Positions 15,028 to 23,190 of a stretch of DNA of 26,591 nt are shown here, piece by piece. Position numbers and translations under genes: made by a program. This DNA comes from JAZDCJ01 sp036311985 (GTDB taxonomy: Bacteria; Actinomycetota; Actinomycetes; Actinomycetales; Micrococcaceae), in assembly GCF_036311985.1 (NCBI RefSeq), contig NZ_JAZDCJ010000040.1; one strand, 5' to 3'. Every line of letters begins with the position of its first letter. The first letter of the stretch is position 1. The notes beneath the pieces were generated by a model. It was not told the DNA's origin, did no database searches, and saw nothing but the letters and a program-made list of their open reading frames with translations.

Positions 15028-17160
15028 ATGACCGGCAACGAACCCCTTCACAGCACGGAACCGCACCCCGCTACCGACGCCGACGATGCCTACGGGTGGC
15101 TCGAGGACATCCACGGCGACGATGCCCTGGACTGGGTCCGGAGGCAGAACGAGGCCACGGAGGGAATGCTCGTCGACGGTGCCCACCGCGAGCTCGAGCG
15201 ATCGCTCCTGGAGGTCCTCGACGCGGAGGACCGGATTCCGGGCGTCGCCAAGCACGGTGGGCACTACTACAACTTCTGGCAGGACCGGTCCCATCCCAAG
15301 GGTCTGTGGCGGCGCACGAGCTGGGACTCGTATGCCTCCGACGCGCCGGACTGGGAGGTCCTGCTCGACGTCGACGCCCTCGCAGCAGCGGACGGCACGG
15401 ACTGGGTCTTCGCGGGGACGCGCCTGCTGCGTCCGGCCGACGGCGAGCCGTACAGCCGCGCGCTCGTCCGGCTGTCCCCGGATGGCGGTGACGCCGTGCG
15501 GGTGCGCGAGTTCGACCTCGGGGCGCGGGACTTCGTCGACGGCGGCTTCGACATCCCGACGGCGAAGACCGTGGTCTCCTGGGCGGGGCCGGACGCCCTC
15601 TACCTCGGCACGGACTTCGGCGAAGGATCCCTCACCCGCTCCTCGTACGCCCGCACCTGCCGCCGGCTTGAACGGGGCCAGGACCCCGCCGACGCGCCCG
15701 AAGTCTTCGCCGTCGACCCGGACCACGTCCTGGCCCAGGTCCACTACGACCCGACGCCCGGATTCGAGCGCTCCGTGGCCGTGGACGTCGTCGACTTCTA
15801 CAACACCCGGACCTCCGTGCTGCGCGACGGCGCGTGGGTCACGGTGGACGTCCCGAGCGACGTGTCGGTGTCGCTGCACCGCCAGTGGGTGTTGTTCAGC
15901 CCGCAGACGCCCTGGGAGATCGACGGGCGCACGATCGCCGCCGGTTCGCTCGCCGTCGCCGAGCTCGAGGCCTTCCTCTCCGGCGACCGCCGCGTCGCGG
16001 AGGTCTTCATCCCGGACGGGCGCTCGACGCTCGCCTCGTTCGACTTCACGCGCGACCACCTGCTGCTCAACGTCCTGCGGGACGTCAGCTCGCGGCTCCT
16101 CGTCGCCGACCCGGCCGACGGGTGGGCCACGGCGGAGGTGGAACTCGGCGCCGCCCTCCACACGACATCCGTCTCGGCGGTCGACGACGAGGACCCGGCG
16201 ACGGCGAACGACGTCTGGATCACCTCGACCGGCTTCCTGACGCCCTCCACCCTGTCCCGGGCGACCCTGGGCCCCGGAGCCACGGGTCCCGGCGCCGTGC
16301 AGGTGGTCAAGCGCGCCTCCGCCCACTTCGACGCCGGTGACCTGCGCGTCGCCCAGCACTTCGCGGTGAGCGACGACGGAACCCGGGTGCCGTACTTCGA
16401 GGTCGCCCCCGCGGACCTGGAACTGGACGGCGCCAATCCCGTGCTCATGAACGGCTACGGGGGCTTCCAGACCTCGCTCGCGCCGGCCTACGCACCGCTC
16501 GTGGGGCGGGCCTGGCTCGCGCGCCGCAACAGCGCGGGGCGCGGAGGCGTCTACGTCGTGGCCAACATCCGGGGCGGCGGCGAGTACGGCCCGGGCTGGC
16601 ACCGGGCGGCGCTGCGGGAGAACCGCCACCGCGCCTACGAGGACTTCGCGGCGATCGCCCGCGACCTGGTCCGTCGCGGCGTCACGAGCCCGCGGCTCCT
16701 CGCGGCCACGGGCCGGAGCAATGGCGGGCTGCTCATGGGCAACATGATCACGGGCTACCCGGAGCTCTTCGGGGCGGTCTCGTGCGGGGTTCCGCTCCTG
16801 GACATGCGCCGCTACACGCGGCTGTCGGCGGGGCATTCCTGGATCGCCGAATACGGGGATCCCGACGTCCCCGGTGACTGGGAGTTCCTGCGCACCTTCT
16901 CGCCCCTACACCGTCTGGACGATCCACTGCCGGACGGCGCCCGGTATCCGGCGTCCCTGATCTGGACCGCGACGAGCGATGACCGCGTGGGGCCGGTGCA
17001 GGCGCGGAAGATGGCCGCGAAGATGCAGGATCTCGGCGCGGATGACGCCTGGTACCACGAATCCCTCGACGGCGGACATGCCGGAGCGAGCGACAACCGC
17101 CAGACGGCCGAGATGCTCGCACTCAGCTACGGATTCCTCTGGAGGATGCTCGACCGCTAG
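15028..17160 (+). CDS. Prolyl oligopeptidase family serine peptidase (S9A)
   Basis: 710 residues, standard for cytosolic prolyl oligopeptidases, which cut short peptides after proline. The N-terminus YGWLEDIHGDDALDWVRRQN matches the family opening. Residues of about 80-410 form the beta-propeller. The alpha/beta-hydrolase domain carries VLMNGYGGFQ, VVANIRGGGEYGPGWH, the nucleophile S564 in TGRSNGGLL, the acid at D651/D652 in SDDRVGP and H684 in GGHAG. There is no signal peptide. Upstream, CAGACT lies 6 nt before the ATG, so the mRNA may be leaderless. The longer frame from 13021 is antisense to the flavoprotein gene and is not coding. Confidence 0.95.
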   Translation: MTGNEPLHSTEPHPATDADDAYGWLEDIHGDDALDWVRRQNEATEGMLVDGAHRELERSLLEVLDAEDRIPGVAKHGGHYYNFWQDRSHPKGLWRRTSWDSYASDAPDWEVLLDVDALAAADGTDWVFAGTRLLRPADGEPYSRALVRLSPDGGDAVRVREFDLGARDFVDGGFDIPTAKTVVSWAGPDALYLGTDFGEGSLTRSSYARTCRRLERGQDPADAPEVFAVDPDHVLAQVHYDPTPGFERSVAVDVVDFYNTRTSVLRDGAWVTVDVPSDVSVSLHRQWVLFSPQTPWEIDGRTIAAGSLAVAELEAFLSGDRRVAEVFIPDGRSTLASFDFTRDHLLLNVLRDVSSRLLVADPADGWATAEVELGAALHTTSVSAVDDEDPATANDVWITSTGFLTPSTLSRATLGPGATGPGAVQVVKRASAHFDAGDLRVAQHFAVSDDGTRVPYFEVAPADLELDGANPVLMNGYGGFQTSLAPAYAPLVGRAWLARRNSAGRGGVYVVANIRGGGEYGPGWHRAALRENRHRAYEDFAAIARDLVRRGVTSPRLLAATGRSNGGLLMGNMITGYPELFGAVSCGVPLLDMRRYTRLSAGHSWIAEYGDPDVPGDWEFLRTFSPLHRLDDPLPDGARYPASLIWTATSDDRVGPVQARKMAAKMQDLGADDAWYHESLDGGHAGASDNRQTAEMLALSYGFLWRMLDR

Positions 17161-17161
17161 C

Positions 17162-17178
17162 GCCGGGGCGGCCTTTTT
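17162..17178 (+). terminator. Weak terminator after the S9 peptidase
   Basis: GCCG-GGG-CGGC (17162-17172) followed by a T5 run. The stem is only 4 bp, so confidence is low. Confidence 0.35.
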
Positions 17179-17205
17179 GTGTGGCGCGCCCGCTTTCGGT
17201 AGGCT
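17177..17205 (+). promoter_or_regulatory. Promoter of tRNA-Ser(GCU)
   Basis: TTGTGT (17177-17182) and TAGGCT (17200-17205) are separated by 17 nt; the tRNA begins 25 nt after the -10. Confidence 0.6.
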
Positions 17206-17230
17206 TGAGTGGCTGGTTCTCACCAGCGCT

Positions 17231-17319
17231 GGACACGTGCCAGAGCGGCCGAATGGACTTCACTGCTAATGAAGGGTCGGGGTTAAACTCGACCGGGGGT
17301 TCAAATCCCCCCGTGTCCG
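17231..17319 (+). tRNA. tRNA-Ser (anticodon GCU)
   Basis: An 89-nt class II tRNA. Acceptor GGACACG pairs with CGTGTCC (17312-17318), discriminator G at 17319. The anticodon stem CTTCA/TGAAG holds loop CTGCTAA with anticodon GCT at 17265-17267, reading AGC/AGU. A long variable arm and T-arm GGGGG-TTCAAAT-CCCCC are present. CCA is not encoded. Confidence 0.96.
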
Positions 17320-17320
17320 C

Positions 17321-17350
17321 TGAAAACCCCCTCGTCAGAGGGGGTTTTCA
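17321..17350. terminator. Terminator between tRNA-Ser(GCU) and the convergent gene
   Basis: A perfect 13-bp stem (17321-17333 with 17338-17350) and a 4-nt loop. The A4/T4 segments at the stem base give a short U-tract in either direction, so it can serve both strands. Confidence 0.85.
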
Positions 17351-17373
17351 CGTTTCTCGAGCGCCGTGGAGCG

Positions 17374-18426
17374 TCAGCCGTTGAAGGCGTCGAGCAGCTG
17401 CAGGACGACCGCGACCGGCAGGCCGGTGTTGCGGTGGACGATCTCGGCCGCGTCATTCATCCGTCCGGCGCTGACGTGCTCCAGGAAGAGCTCCCGGTCG
17501 GCTGGCGGCAGGTCGGCGGCGCTGAAGCGCACCGGCCCGGACGGGCCGTCGCCCTCGAAGCTGAAGTCCGAGACGTGGCGGCCGGCCGCGGAGGCCGGGC
17601 CGTCGACGGGTGCCGACTCGAGGAGCCTCTGGATCGCGGCGGCATCGAGGCCCGAGTGCGCCGCGAACAGCGCCGCGGCCCCGGCGAAGTCGTGGTCGCG
17701 CAGCAGCGACTGGAACTGGTCGCCCTCGGCCGGGGGCAGCTCGTTGGAGCTGAACTCGTGGGACTCACCATTGCGTTCGGCGGTGATCTTGAAGACCGAC
17801 GTGGTCCGGCCGGCGCCGCTGCCGAACTTCTCCGACCATTCCTCCGGGACCACGAAGTCGCCGTCGAAGTCGCCCGTGCTGCGCCGCACGTTGCGCGCCG
17901 GGGCGGGTACGGTCTCGTCGACGTCGGAGGGTGCGCCCGTCTCGCCGGACGTCCCGCCCTCCCTGTTTTCGGCGGAATCCTCCTCGGTTCCCCCGCTGGT
18001 CCCCGGGCCGTCGGCGGGAGGCTCGACGGCCCGGGCGGCGTCTCCGGAGCCGGCGGCGTCGGACGCGGGGTCGAGCCGATCCGCCGTGCCCGCGGTGTCG
18101 GCGCCGCGAGGTCCGGCCCCGCCGCCCGCCTGACCGTGCACCTGGGGGTGCGCCTCAAGGCTGCGGACGGCGACGATGCACTGCTTGACGCCCTGGCCGG
18201 TGGCCTCGCGGTAGCCGCGGACGGCCCCCATGAAGTCCCCCCGGGCGATCGCCTGGTACACGGCTCGGTGCTGGTCGGCGTTCAGCCGGGACGCCGCATC
18301 CCGCGCGGCGTCCGGACCGATGGAACCGGCGACCTCGGCGGAGTTCTTCTTGCGCAGCGAGCTGATCCACCACCAGGCTCCACCCACGAGGAGCAGCGGC
18401 ACCAAAACCCACAGCGTAGTCTCCAT
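17374..18426 (-). CDS. Membrane-anchored protein with L7/L12-CTD-like helical repeats
   Basis: 350 residues. One N-terminal membrane helix (about 5-23, with WWW) is followed by a basic RKK stop, predicting a single-pass anchor. Residues 51-91 (DFMGAVRGYREATGQGVKQC) resemble the helix-turn-helix of the ribosomal protein L7/L12 C-terminal domain, though this is only a visual likeness. A low-complexity acidic, Gly/Ser/Pro-rich linker spans about 95-185. Two related modules follow, about 200-271 and 280-350: each has a short beta-like stretch, LPPA(E/D), and a helical pair ending in AAAIQRLLES or AVVLQLLDAF. The start has no ribosome binding site but lies 7 nt after TAGACT. It is located 38 nt after the recQ stop on the same strand. 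Function unknown. Confidence 0.75.
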   Translation of the reverse strand: METTLWVLVPLLLVGGAWWWISSLRKKNSAEVAGSIGPDAARDAASRLNADQHRAVYQAIARGDFMGAVRGYREATGQGVKQCIVAVRSLEAHPQVHGQAGGGAGPRGADTAGTADRLDPASDAAGSGDAARAVEPPADGPGTSGGTEEDSAENREGGTSGETGAPSDVDETVPAPARNVRRSTGDFDGDFVVPEEWSEKFGSGAGRTTSVFKITAERNGESHEFSSNELPPAEGDQFQSLLRDHDFAGAAALFAAHSGLDAAAIQRLLESAPVDGPASAAGRHVSDFSFEGDGPSGPVRFSAADLPPADRELFLEHVSAGRMNDAAEIVHRNTGLPVAVVLQLLDAFNG

Positions 18427-18433
18427 GCCGTCC

Positions 18434-18439
18434 AGTCTA
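18434..18439 (-). promoter_or_regulatory. -10 element of the leaderless repeat-protein gene
   Basis: TAGACT on the minus strand, seven bases before the ATG at 18426. It gives the gene its own promoter although recQ ends only 38 nt upstream. Confidence 0.5.
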
Positions 18440-18464
18440 GGCCGCGCGGACGAACCGGGCGGGC

Positions 18465-20591
18465 TCAGCCGGCCAGGCCCAGGACGAACGGCAGGACGCC
18501 CGGGGCGCCCGCCCGGCGCAGCGTCCGGGCCGCCTCGGTGAGCGTCCACCGGCTGTCGGCGAGGTCGTCGACGAGGAGCACGGGGCCGGATGCCCCCGCG
18601 AGCCGTTCCGCCAGCGCCGGCGGGACGGCGAACTGGTCCCAGACCGAGGCCAGCCGGAAGGCCGAGTTGCCGCCCGCCTCGCCCCGCGGTCCTTCGTCGG
18701 CGTACGCCAGCTCCCCGGCGTAGGGCAGCCGGCCGATCCCGGCCAGGCCCTCGGCCACGGACCGCACGAGCAGCGGGCGCGTCCTCGACGGCATGGAGAC
18801 CACGGCGACGGGCCGCTCGCTCCATCCCCACCCGGCCAGGACGCCGACGCACGCCCGGACGAGGGCCTCGTCCGCGGGAGCGTCCTCCGCCCCGGGCGCG
18901 AACAGCGTCCGCAGCCGGCCGCCCCATCCGAGGTCGGTGAGGCGGGCCAGCGCGCGGCCGGCCGCCATCTGCTCCCCGGCCGGGATCTTGCCCTTGAGCG
19001 GCACGCCGAGGCGGTCCATGCCCCCGGGCCACATCGCCCGCGGCTCGAGCTCGGTCCCGACGCGGCCGAGGGCCGCCTGGGCGCTGTCCTTGGCGTCTTC
19101 CGCGAGGGAGTCCCCGAACCAGGTGCCGGCGCAGTTGTCGCACCGGCCGCAGGGGGCGGCCGTCGGGTCGTCGAGGGCCCGGGCGAGGAACTCCATGCGG
19201 CAGGACGTCGTGTTCTCGTAGTCGAGCATGGCGTTCTGCTCCGCGACGCGGGCCGCTGCGACGCGGGCGTACCGCTCGGCGTCGTAGTGCCACGGGGCCC
19301 CCGTCCGGATCCAGCCGCCTTGGACCCGTTCCACGGCGCCGTCGACGGCGAGCACCTTCAGAAGCAGTTCGAGCGGCGTGCGGCGGATGTTCACGCGGGC
19401 CTCGAGCGCGGGGACGGAGACCGCGCCCTGCGCCGAGCCGAGCTCCTCGAGCACGGCGTGCGCGCGCTGCTCGTCCGGCATCGACGACGTGGCGAAGTAC
19501 CGCCAGATCTCGCGGTCCTCCGGCCCCGGGAGGAGCAGGACGTCGGCGTTGTCCGTCCCGCGGCCGGCACGGCCGACCTGCTGGTAGTAGGCCACGGGCG
19601 AGCTCGGAGCGCCGACGTGGACCACGAACCCGAGATCCGGCTTGTCGAAGCCCATGCCCAGGGCGCTCGTCGCCACGAGCGCCTTGACCTCGTTGTCCTT
19701 GAGCGCCTGTTCGGACGCCGCGCGCTCCTCGGTGTCGGAGCGGCCCGTGTAGGCGCGGACCTCGTGCCCGGCCTCGCGCAACAGGCGCGTGATGTCCTCG
19801 GCCGCGGACACGGTGAGCGTGTAGATGATGCCGCTGCCCGGCAGCTCGGACAGGTGGCTCAAGAGCCAGGCGAGCTGTGCCCGCGGGCTCGGCAGCCGCA
19901 GCACGCCCAGACGCAGGGAGCGCCGCGCGAGCGGGCCGCGCAGGGTGAAGACGTCGGCCCCGCCGACGGCGAGCTGCTCCTCGATGTCGTGGACGACGCG
20001 CTCGTTGGCCGTGGCCGTGGTCGCGAGGACCGGCACGGCGTCGTCGAGGGTGCCGATGAGGTCCTTGATCCTCCGGTAGTCCGGCCGGAAGTCGTGTCCC
20101 CAGTCCGAGATGCAGTGGGCCTCGTCGATGACCAGCAGGCCCATGCGGCGCACCAGCTCCGGCAGCTGGCGCTCGCGGAAGGCCGGGTTGTTGAGGCGTT
20201 CCGGCGAGACGAGCAGGACGTCGACCTCGTCGGCGTCGAGCCGGGCCAGGACGTCGCCCCACTCGAGCGCGTTGGCGGAGTTGATGGCCTCGGCGCGGAC
20301 TCCCGCCCGCCCGGCGGCGGCCACCTGGTCCCGCATGAGCGCGAGCAGGGGGCTGACGATGAGGGTCGGCCCCGCCCCCCGGGCCCGCAGCAGCAGGCTC
20401 GCCACGAAGTAGACGGCGGACTTGCCCCAGCCGGTGCGCTGCACGACGAGCGCCCGCCGTCCCCCGTCGACGAGGGCCTCGATCGCCTCGAACTGCCCGT
20501 CGTGGAAGTCGGCGTCCTCCCGCCCCACGAGGCGGCGCAGCACCGCCGTCGCGCTCTCCCGAAGTCCCGTACCCGTCGTCGTCTCAACCAT
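18465..20591 (-). CDS. RecQ-family ATP-dependent DNA helicase with C-terminal phosphoribosyltransferase-like domain
   Basis: 708 residues. Helicase motifs: Q-motif FHDGQFEAIEAL, Walker A RTGWGKS (54-58), DEAH plus the RecQ aromatic loop CISDWGHDFRPDY (156-171), LATTATAN, and motif VI QQVGRAGR (337-344). The RecQ zinc site is C464, C481, C484 and C487. Instead of an HRDC domain, the C-terminus ends in a phosphoribosyltransferase-like fold with VLLVDDLADSRWTL (671-684), a divergent PRPP loop. RecQ-PRTase fusions are known in Actinobacteria, with the PRTase role unclear. The protein should unwind 3'-tailed or structured DNA in repair. The start at 20591 follows an AATACT hexamer by 7 nt. The promoter mirrors that of the divergent mutase gene. 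Confidence 0.93.
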   Translation of the reverse strand: MVETTTGTGLRESATAVLRRLVGREDADFHDGQFEAIEALVDGGRRALVVQRTGWGKSAVYFVASLLLRARGAGPTLIVSPLLALMRDQVAAAGRAGVRAEAINSANALEWGDVLARLDADEVDVLLVSPERLNNPAFRERQLPELVRRMGLLVIDEAHCISDWGHDFRPDYRRIKDLIGTLDDAVPVLATTATANERVVHDIEEQLAVGGADVFTLRGPLARRSLRLGVLRLPSPRAQLAWLLSHLSELPGSGIIYTLTVSAAEDITRLLREAGHEVRAYTGRSDTEERAASEQALKDNEVKALVATSALGMGFDKPDLGFVVHVGAPSSPVAYYQQVGRAGRGTDNADVLLLPGPEDREIWRYFATSSMPDEQRAHAVLEELGSAQGAVSVPALEARVNIRRTPLELLLKVLAVDGAVERVQGGWIRTGAPWHYDAERYARVAAARVAEQNAMLDYENTTSCRMEFLARALDDPTAAPCGRCDNCAGTWFGDSLAEDAKDSAQAALGRVGTELEPRAMWPGGMDRLGVPLKGKIPAGEQMAAGRALARLTDLGWGGRLRTLFAPGAEDAPADEALVRACVGVLAGWGWSERPVAVVSMPSRTRPLLVRSVAEGLAGIGRLPYAGELAYADEGPRGEAGGNSAFRLASVWDQFAVPPALAERLAGASGPVLLVDDLADSRWTLTEAARTLRRAGAPGVLPFVLGLAG

Positions 20592-20606
20592 GCGCCCCAG
20601 TATTCC

Positions 20607-20629
20607 AGCCGCTGCCGACGCTTCGGCCC
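20607..20629 (-). repeat. Left arm of the recQ/manB promoter inverted repeat
   Basis: 23 nt, 15 nt upstream of the recQ start. Its reverse complement recurs at 20720-20745 with only a 3-nt insertion (ACC, 20733-20735). The arms are about 90 bp apart and each abuts the -10 region of its own gene. Confidence 0.8.
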
Positions 20630-20719
20630 GCCGGCCCGGGGCTGTGGAGCGGGACGGGGTCCCGGGGCGTTGTGGAGGAGCGGTGCCGGTCGGACTCAGC
20701 CGGCATCTCACGGGCCGCG

Positions 20720-20745
20720 GGGCCGAAGCGTCACCGGCAGCGGCT
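20720..20745 (+). repeat. Right arm of the recQ/manB promoter inverted repeat
   Basis: Contains GGGCCGAAGCGTC and GGCAGCGGCT, both exact matches to the reverse complement of 20607-20629. The final T is the first base of the manB -10 hexamer. Confidence 0.8.
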
Positions 20746-20750
20746 AAGCT
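20745..20750 (+). promoter_or_regulatory. -10 element of the leaderless mutase gene
   Basis: TAAGCT lies seven bases before the GTG at 20758, with no ribosome binding site between. There is no TTGACA-like -35; the inverted-repeat arm occupies that position. Confidence 0.55.
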
Positions 20751-20757
20751 CGAACCC

Positions 20758-22233
20758 GTGCAGAGCGAGATTGATCTTTCCGAGTCCTTCAAGGCCTACG
20801 ACGTGCGCGGGATCGTGGGCGAGACCATCACCGAGGAGAGCGTGGAGGCCGTCGGCGCGGCCTTCGTGGACGTCCTGGGCCTGGCCGGTTCCACGGTGCT
20901 GGTCGGCGGGGACATGCGTCCGTCGTCTCCGGCGTTCTCCCGCGCCTTCGCGCGCGGGGCGGCCTACCGGGGCGCCGACGTGCGGATGCTCGGGCTGATC
21001 TCCACCGACGAGCTCTACTTCGCGTGCGGGATCCTGGACGCGGCGGGCGTGGTGTTCACCGCGAGCCACAACCCGGCCGAGTACAACGGGATGAAGATGG
21101 CCCTGGCCGGCGCGGTCCCGGTCTCCTCCGATACCGGCCTGTACCGGATCCGGGATGTCGCCCAGTCCTACCTGGCCGAGGGCCTGCCGGTCTCCGGGGA
21201 CGCCCCGCAGGGCCGGGTCGGGGACGTCGACGTGCTCGCGGACTACGCCGCGTACCTGCGCTCGCTCGTGGACCTGTCCGGCATCCGGCCGCTGAAGGTC
21301 GTCGTCGACGCCGGCAACGGGATGGCGGGCATGACGACGCCGGCCGTGCTCGGGGACGCCCTGCTGCCGGGTCTTCCGCTGGAGATCGTGCCCCTGTACT
21401 TCGAGCTGGACGGCACCTTCCCGAACCATCCGGCCAACCCGCTGGAGCCGGAGAACCTGCGGGACCTGCAGGCCGCGGTCGTGGAGCACGGGGCGGACAT
21501 CGGCCTGGCGTTCGACGGCGACGCGGACCGCTGCTTCGTGATCGACGAGCTCGGCGCCCCGGTCTCGCCCTCGGCGGTGACCGCGCTCGTGGCCCGCCGC
21601 GAAATCGCCCGCGCGAAGGCCGCGGGCGAGGAGGCCCCGGTGGTCATCCACAACCTGATCACCTCCCGGGCGGTGCCCGAGCTCGTGGAGCACGACGGCG
21701 GACGCCCCGTGGTCACGCGGGTGGGACACTCGTTCATCAAGGCCGTGATGGCGGCCGAGGGCGCCGTGTTCGGCGGCGAGCACTCGGCCCACTACTACTT
21801 CCGCGACTTCTTCAATGCCGACACCGGCATGCTCGCGGCGATGCACGTCCTGGCGGCCCTGGGCGGGCAGGAGCGCCCGCTCTCGGCGCTGGCCGAGGAG
21901 TACGAGCCCTACTTCGCCTCCGGCGAGCTGAACTCGCGGATCGAAGACAAGGACGCGGCCGTGGCCCGCGTGCTCGGGGCCTTCGCCGCCGGCCACGACG
22001 GCAACGGCGGCCGCGGAACGATCGCCCTCGACGCGGAGGGCCTCAAGGGCGCCGGCACCGTCGTCGAACGCCTCGACGGAACCACGATCGCCGCGGCGGA
22101 CGGCTCCTTCTGGTTCAACCTCCGCCCCTCCAACACCGAGCCCTTCCTGCGCTACAACGGCGAGGCGAGGGACCCCCAGACCATGGAACGCGTCCGCGAC
22201 GCCGTCCTCGAGATCGTCAGGAGCACCGCATGA
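20758..22233 (+). CDS. manB: Phosphomannomutase/phosphoglucomutase
   Basis: 491 residues of the alpha-D-phosphohexomutase family, interconverting mannose-6-P and mannose-1-P (and likely the glucose forms) for GDP-mannose and glycan synthesis. Visible: the phosphoserine loop TASHNPAEYNG (S103), the metal-binding DGDADR (253-258), the sugar-binding GGEHSAHYYF, and the phosphate-binding RPSNTEPFLRYN near the C-terminus. The opening SFKAYDVRGIVG is standard. GTG 20758 is chosen from the conserved N-terminus and the -10 seven bases upstream. The stop overlaps the next gene by ATGA. Whether mannose or glucose is preferred cannot be told from sequence alone. Confidence 0.95.
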   Translation: MQSEIDLSESFKAYDVRGIVGETITEESVEAVGAAFVDVLGLAGSTVLVGGDMRPSSPAFSRAFARGAAYRGADVRMLGLISTDELYFACGILDAAGVVFTASHNPAEYNGMKMALAGAVPVSSDTGLYRIRDVAQSYLAEGLPVSGDAPQGRVGDVDVLADYAAYLRSLVDLSGIRPLKVVVDAGNGMAGMTTPAVLGDALLPGLPLEIVPLYFELDGTFPNHPANPLEPENLRDLQAAVVEHGADIGLAFDGDADRCFVIDELGAPVSPSAVTALVARREIARAKAAGEEAPVVIHNLITSRAVPELVEHDGGRPVVTRVGHSFIKAVMAAEGAVFGGEHSAHYYFRDFFNADTGMLAAMHVLAALGGQERPLSALAEEYEPYFASGELNSRIEDKDAAVARVLGAFAAGHDGNGGRGTIALDAEGLKGAGTVVERLDGTTIAAADGSFWFNLRPSNTEPFLRYNGEARDPQTMERVRDAVLEIVRSTA

Positions 22234-22703
22234 GCGAGAACCGCATCACCGAGCTGGGCCCCGAGGCCCACCTGCAGCTGAACCGCGTCCTGGGCACGGC
22301 CCTCGGCGTCGCCCGCGAGCAGCTCGAGGCCAACGGGGTCTTCCTGCCGTTCGCGGTCGCCCTGGAAGCGGCCCAGGACGGAGCCGAGGGCGAGCTGCGC
22401 CTCCTCGCCGTGCAGCCGCCGGCGGACGACGACGATCCGGAAGTGGACATCGACGCCGAGGCGATGATGGGCGACCTCGTCGAACTCCTGGGGCAGCAGC
22501 GCGAGGGCTTCACCGCGATCGCCCTCGTCTCCGACGTCACGCTGCTCGAGGAGGACCGCGACGCCGTGCACGCCAACGCGGAGCACAGCGAGGGCGGGGC
22601 GGTCGCCGTCGTCCAGGCCTACACGCCGCCCGCCGCGGAGGGTGGCGAGTGGGCCTTTGCCGAGCCCGCGGCGGAAGCCGGCGAGCTGCTCATCTGGGGC
22701 TGA
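22230..22703 (+). CDS. Conserved hypothetical acidic protein
   Basis: 157 residues, strongly acidic (DDDDPEVDIDAE in the middle), no signal peptide or membrane helix. It appears to be an alpha/beta protein: an N-terminal helix (HLQLNRVLGTALGVAREQLE), then short strands such as GVFLPFAVAL and TAIALVSDVTL, with a C-terminal GELLIWG. The ATG overlaps the mutase stop (ATGA), so translation is coupled. I do not recognise the family with confidence; no catalytic motif is evident. Confidence 0.8.
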   Translation: MSENRITELGPEAHLQLNRVLGTALGVAREQLEANGVFLPFAVALEAAQDGAEGELRLLAVQPPADDDDPEVDIDAEAMMGDLVELLGQQREGFTAIALVSDVTLLEEDRDAVHANAEHSEGGAVAVVQAYTPPAAEGGEWAFAEPAAEAGELLIWG

Positions 22704-22730
22704 CCCCGCCCGGGCTGGGACACTGAGGGA

Positions 22731-23165
22731 GTGAAGCTCAACGCCTTCGGCGACGTCTGCCTGCGCATCCTGATGCTGCTCGGCTCCCGGGAGGGAGAGC
22801 AGCTCACGAGCCGCGCCGTCGCCGAGGCGATCGGCATCCCCTACAACCACGTCAGCAAGGCCGTCCTCGAGCTCGGCCGGCGCGGCGCGCTCGAGGTGGC
22901 GCGCGGGCGCACGGGCGGGGCGCGGATCACCCCGGCGGGCCTGGGGCTCAGCGTCGGCTCCCTCCTGCGCAGCCTCGACGAGCAGCCCGACGTCGTGGAC
23001 TGCACCTCCGGCGACCACGCGTGCCCGCTGATCGCGGGCTGCCGCCTCCGCGGGGCGCTCAACCGGGCGCGCGAGGCCTTCTACGCGGAGCTCGATCCCC
23101 TCACCATCGCGGACCTCACCCGGGATCCGCGCCTCGTCCGGCTTCCGCTGCCCACCTTCCCCTGA
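22731..23165 (+). CDS. nsrR: Rrf2-family iron-sulfur regulator, NsrR-like
   Basis: 144 residues. An N-terminal winged helix-turn-helix (VCLRILMLLG, with LTSRAVAEAIGIPYNHVSKA as the recognition unit) and a dimerisation helix carry three cysteines, C91, C98 and C104, spaced C-x6-C-x5-C. NsrR proteins typically have C-x5-C-x5-C, ligating a nitric-oxide-sensitive [4Fe-4S] cluster. IscR and RirA use other spacing or context. The gene lies 99 nt upstream of a flavohemoglobin gene on the same strand, the classic NsrR target, which favours NsrR. The GTG start follows GAGGGA directly; GACACT lies 6 nt before it, so both leadered and leaderless starts are conceivable. Confidence 0.85.
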   Translation: MKLNAFGDVCLRILMLLGSREGEQLTSRAVAEAIGIPYNHVSKAVLELGRRGALEVARGRTGGARITPAGLGLSVGSLLRSLDEQPDVVDCTSGDHACPLIAGCRLRGALNRAREAFYAELDPLTIADLTRDPRLVRLPLPTFP

Positions 23166-23190
23166 CGCGACCGCCCGACTTGCGAGTAAC

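Noticed and set aside
12958..16836. 1292-residue frame extending the flavoprotein into the S9 peptidase region
   Set aside because: Upstream part is antisense to the peptidase; a good ribosome binding site and GTG occur at 14931.
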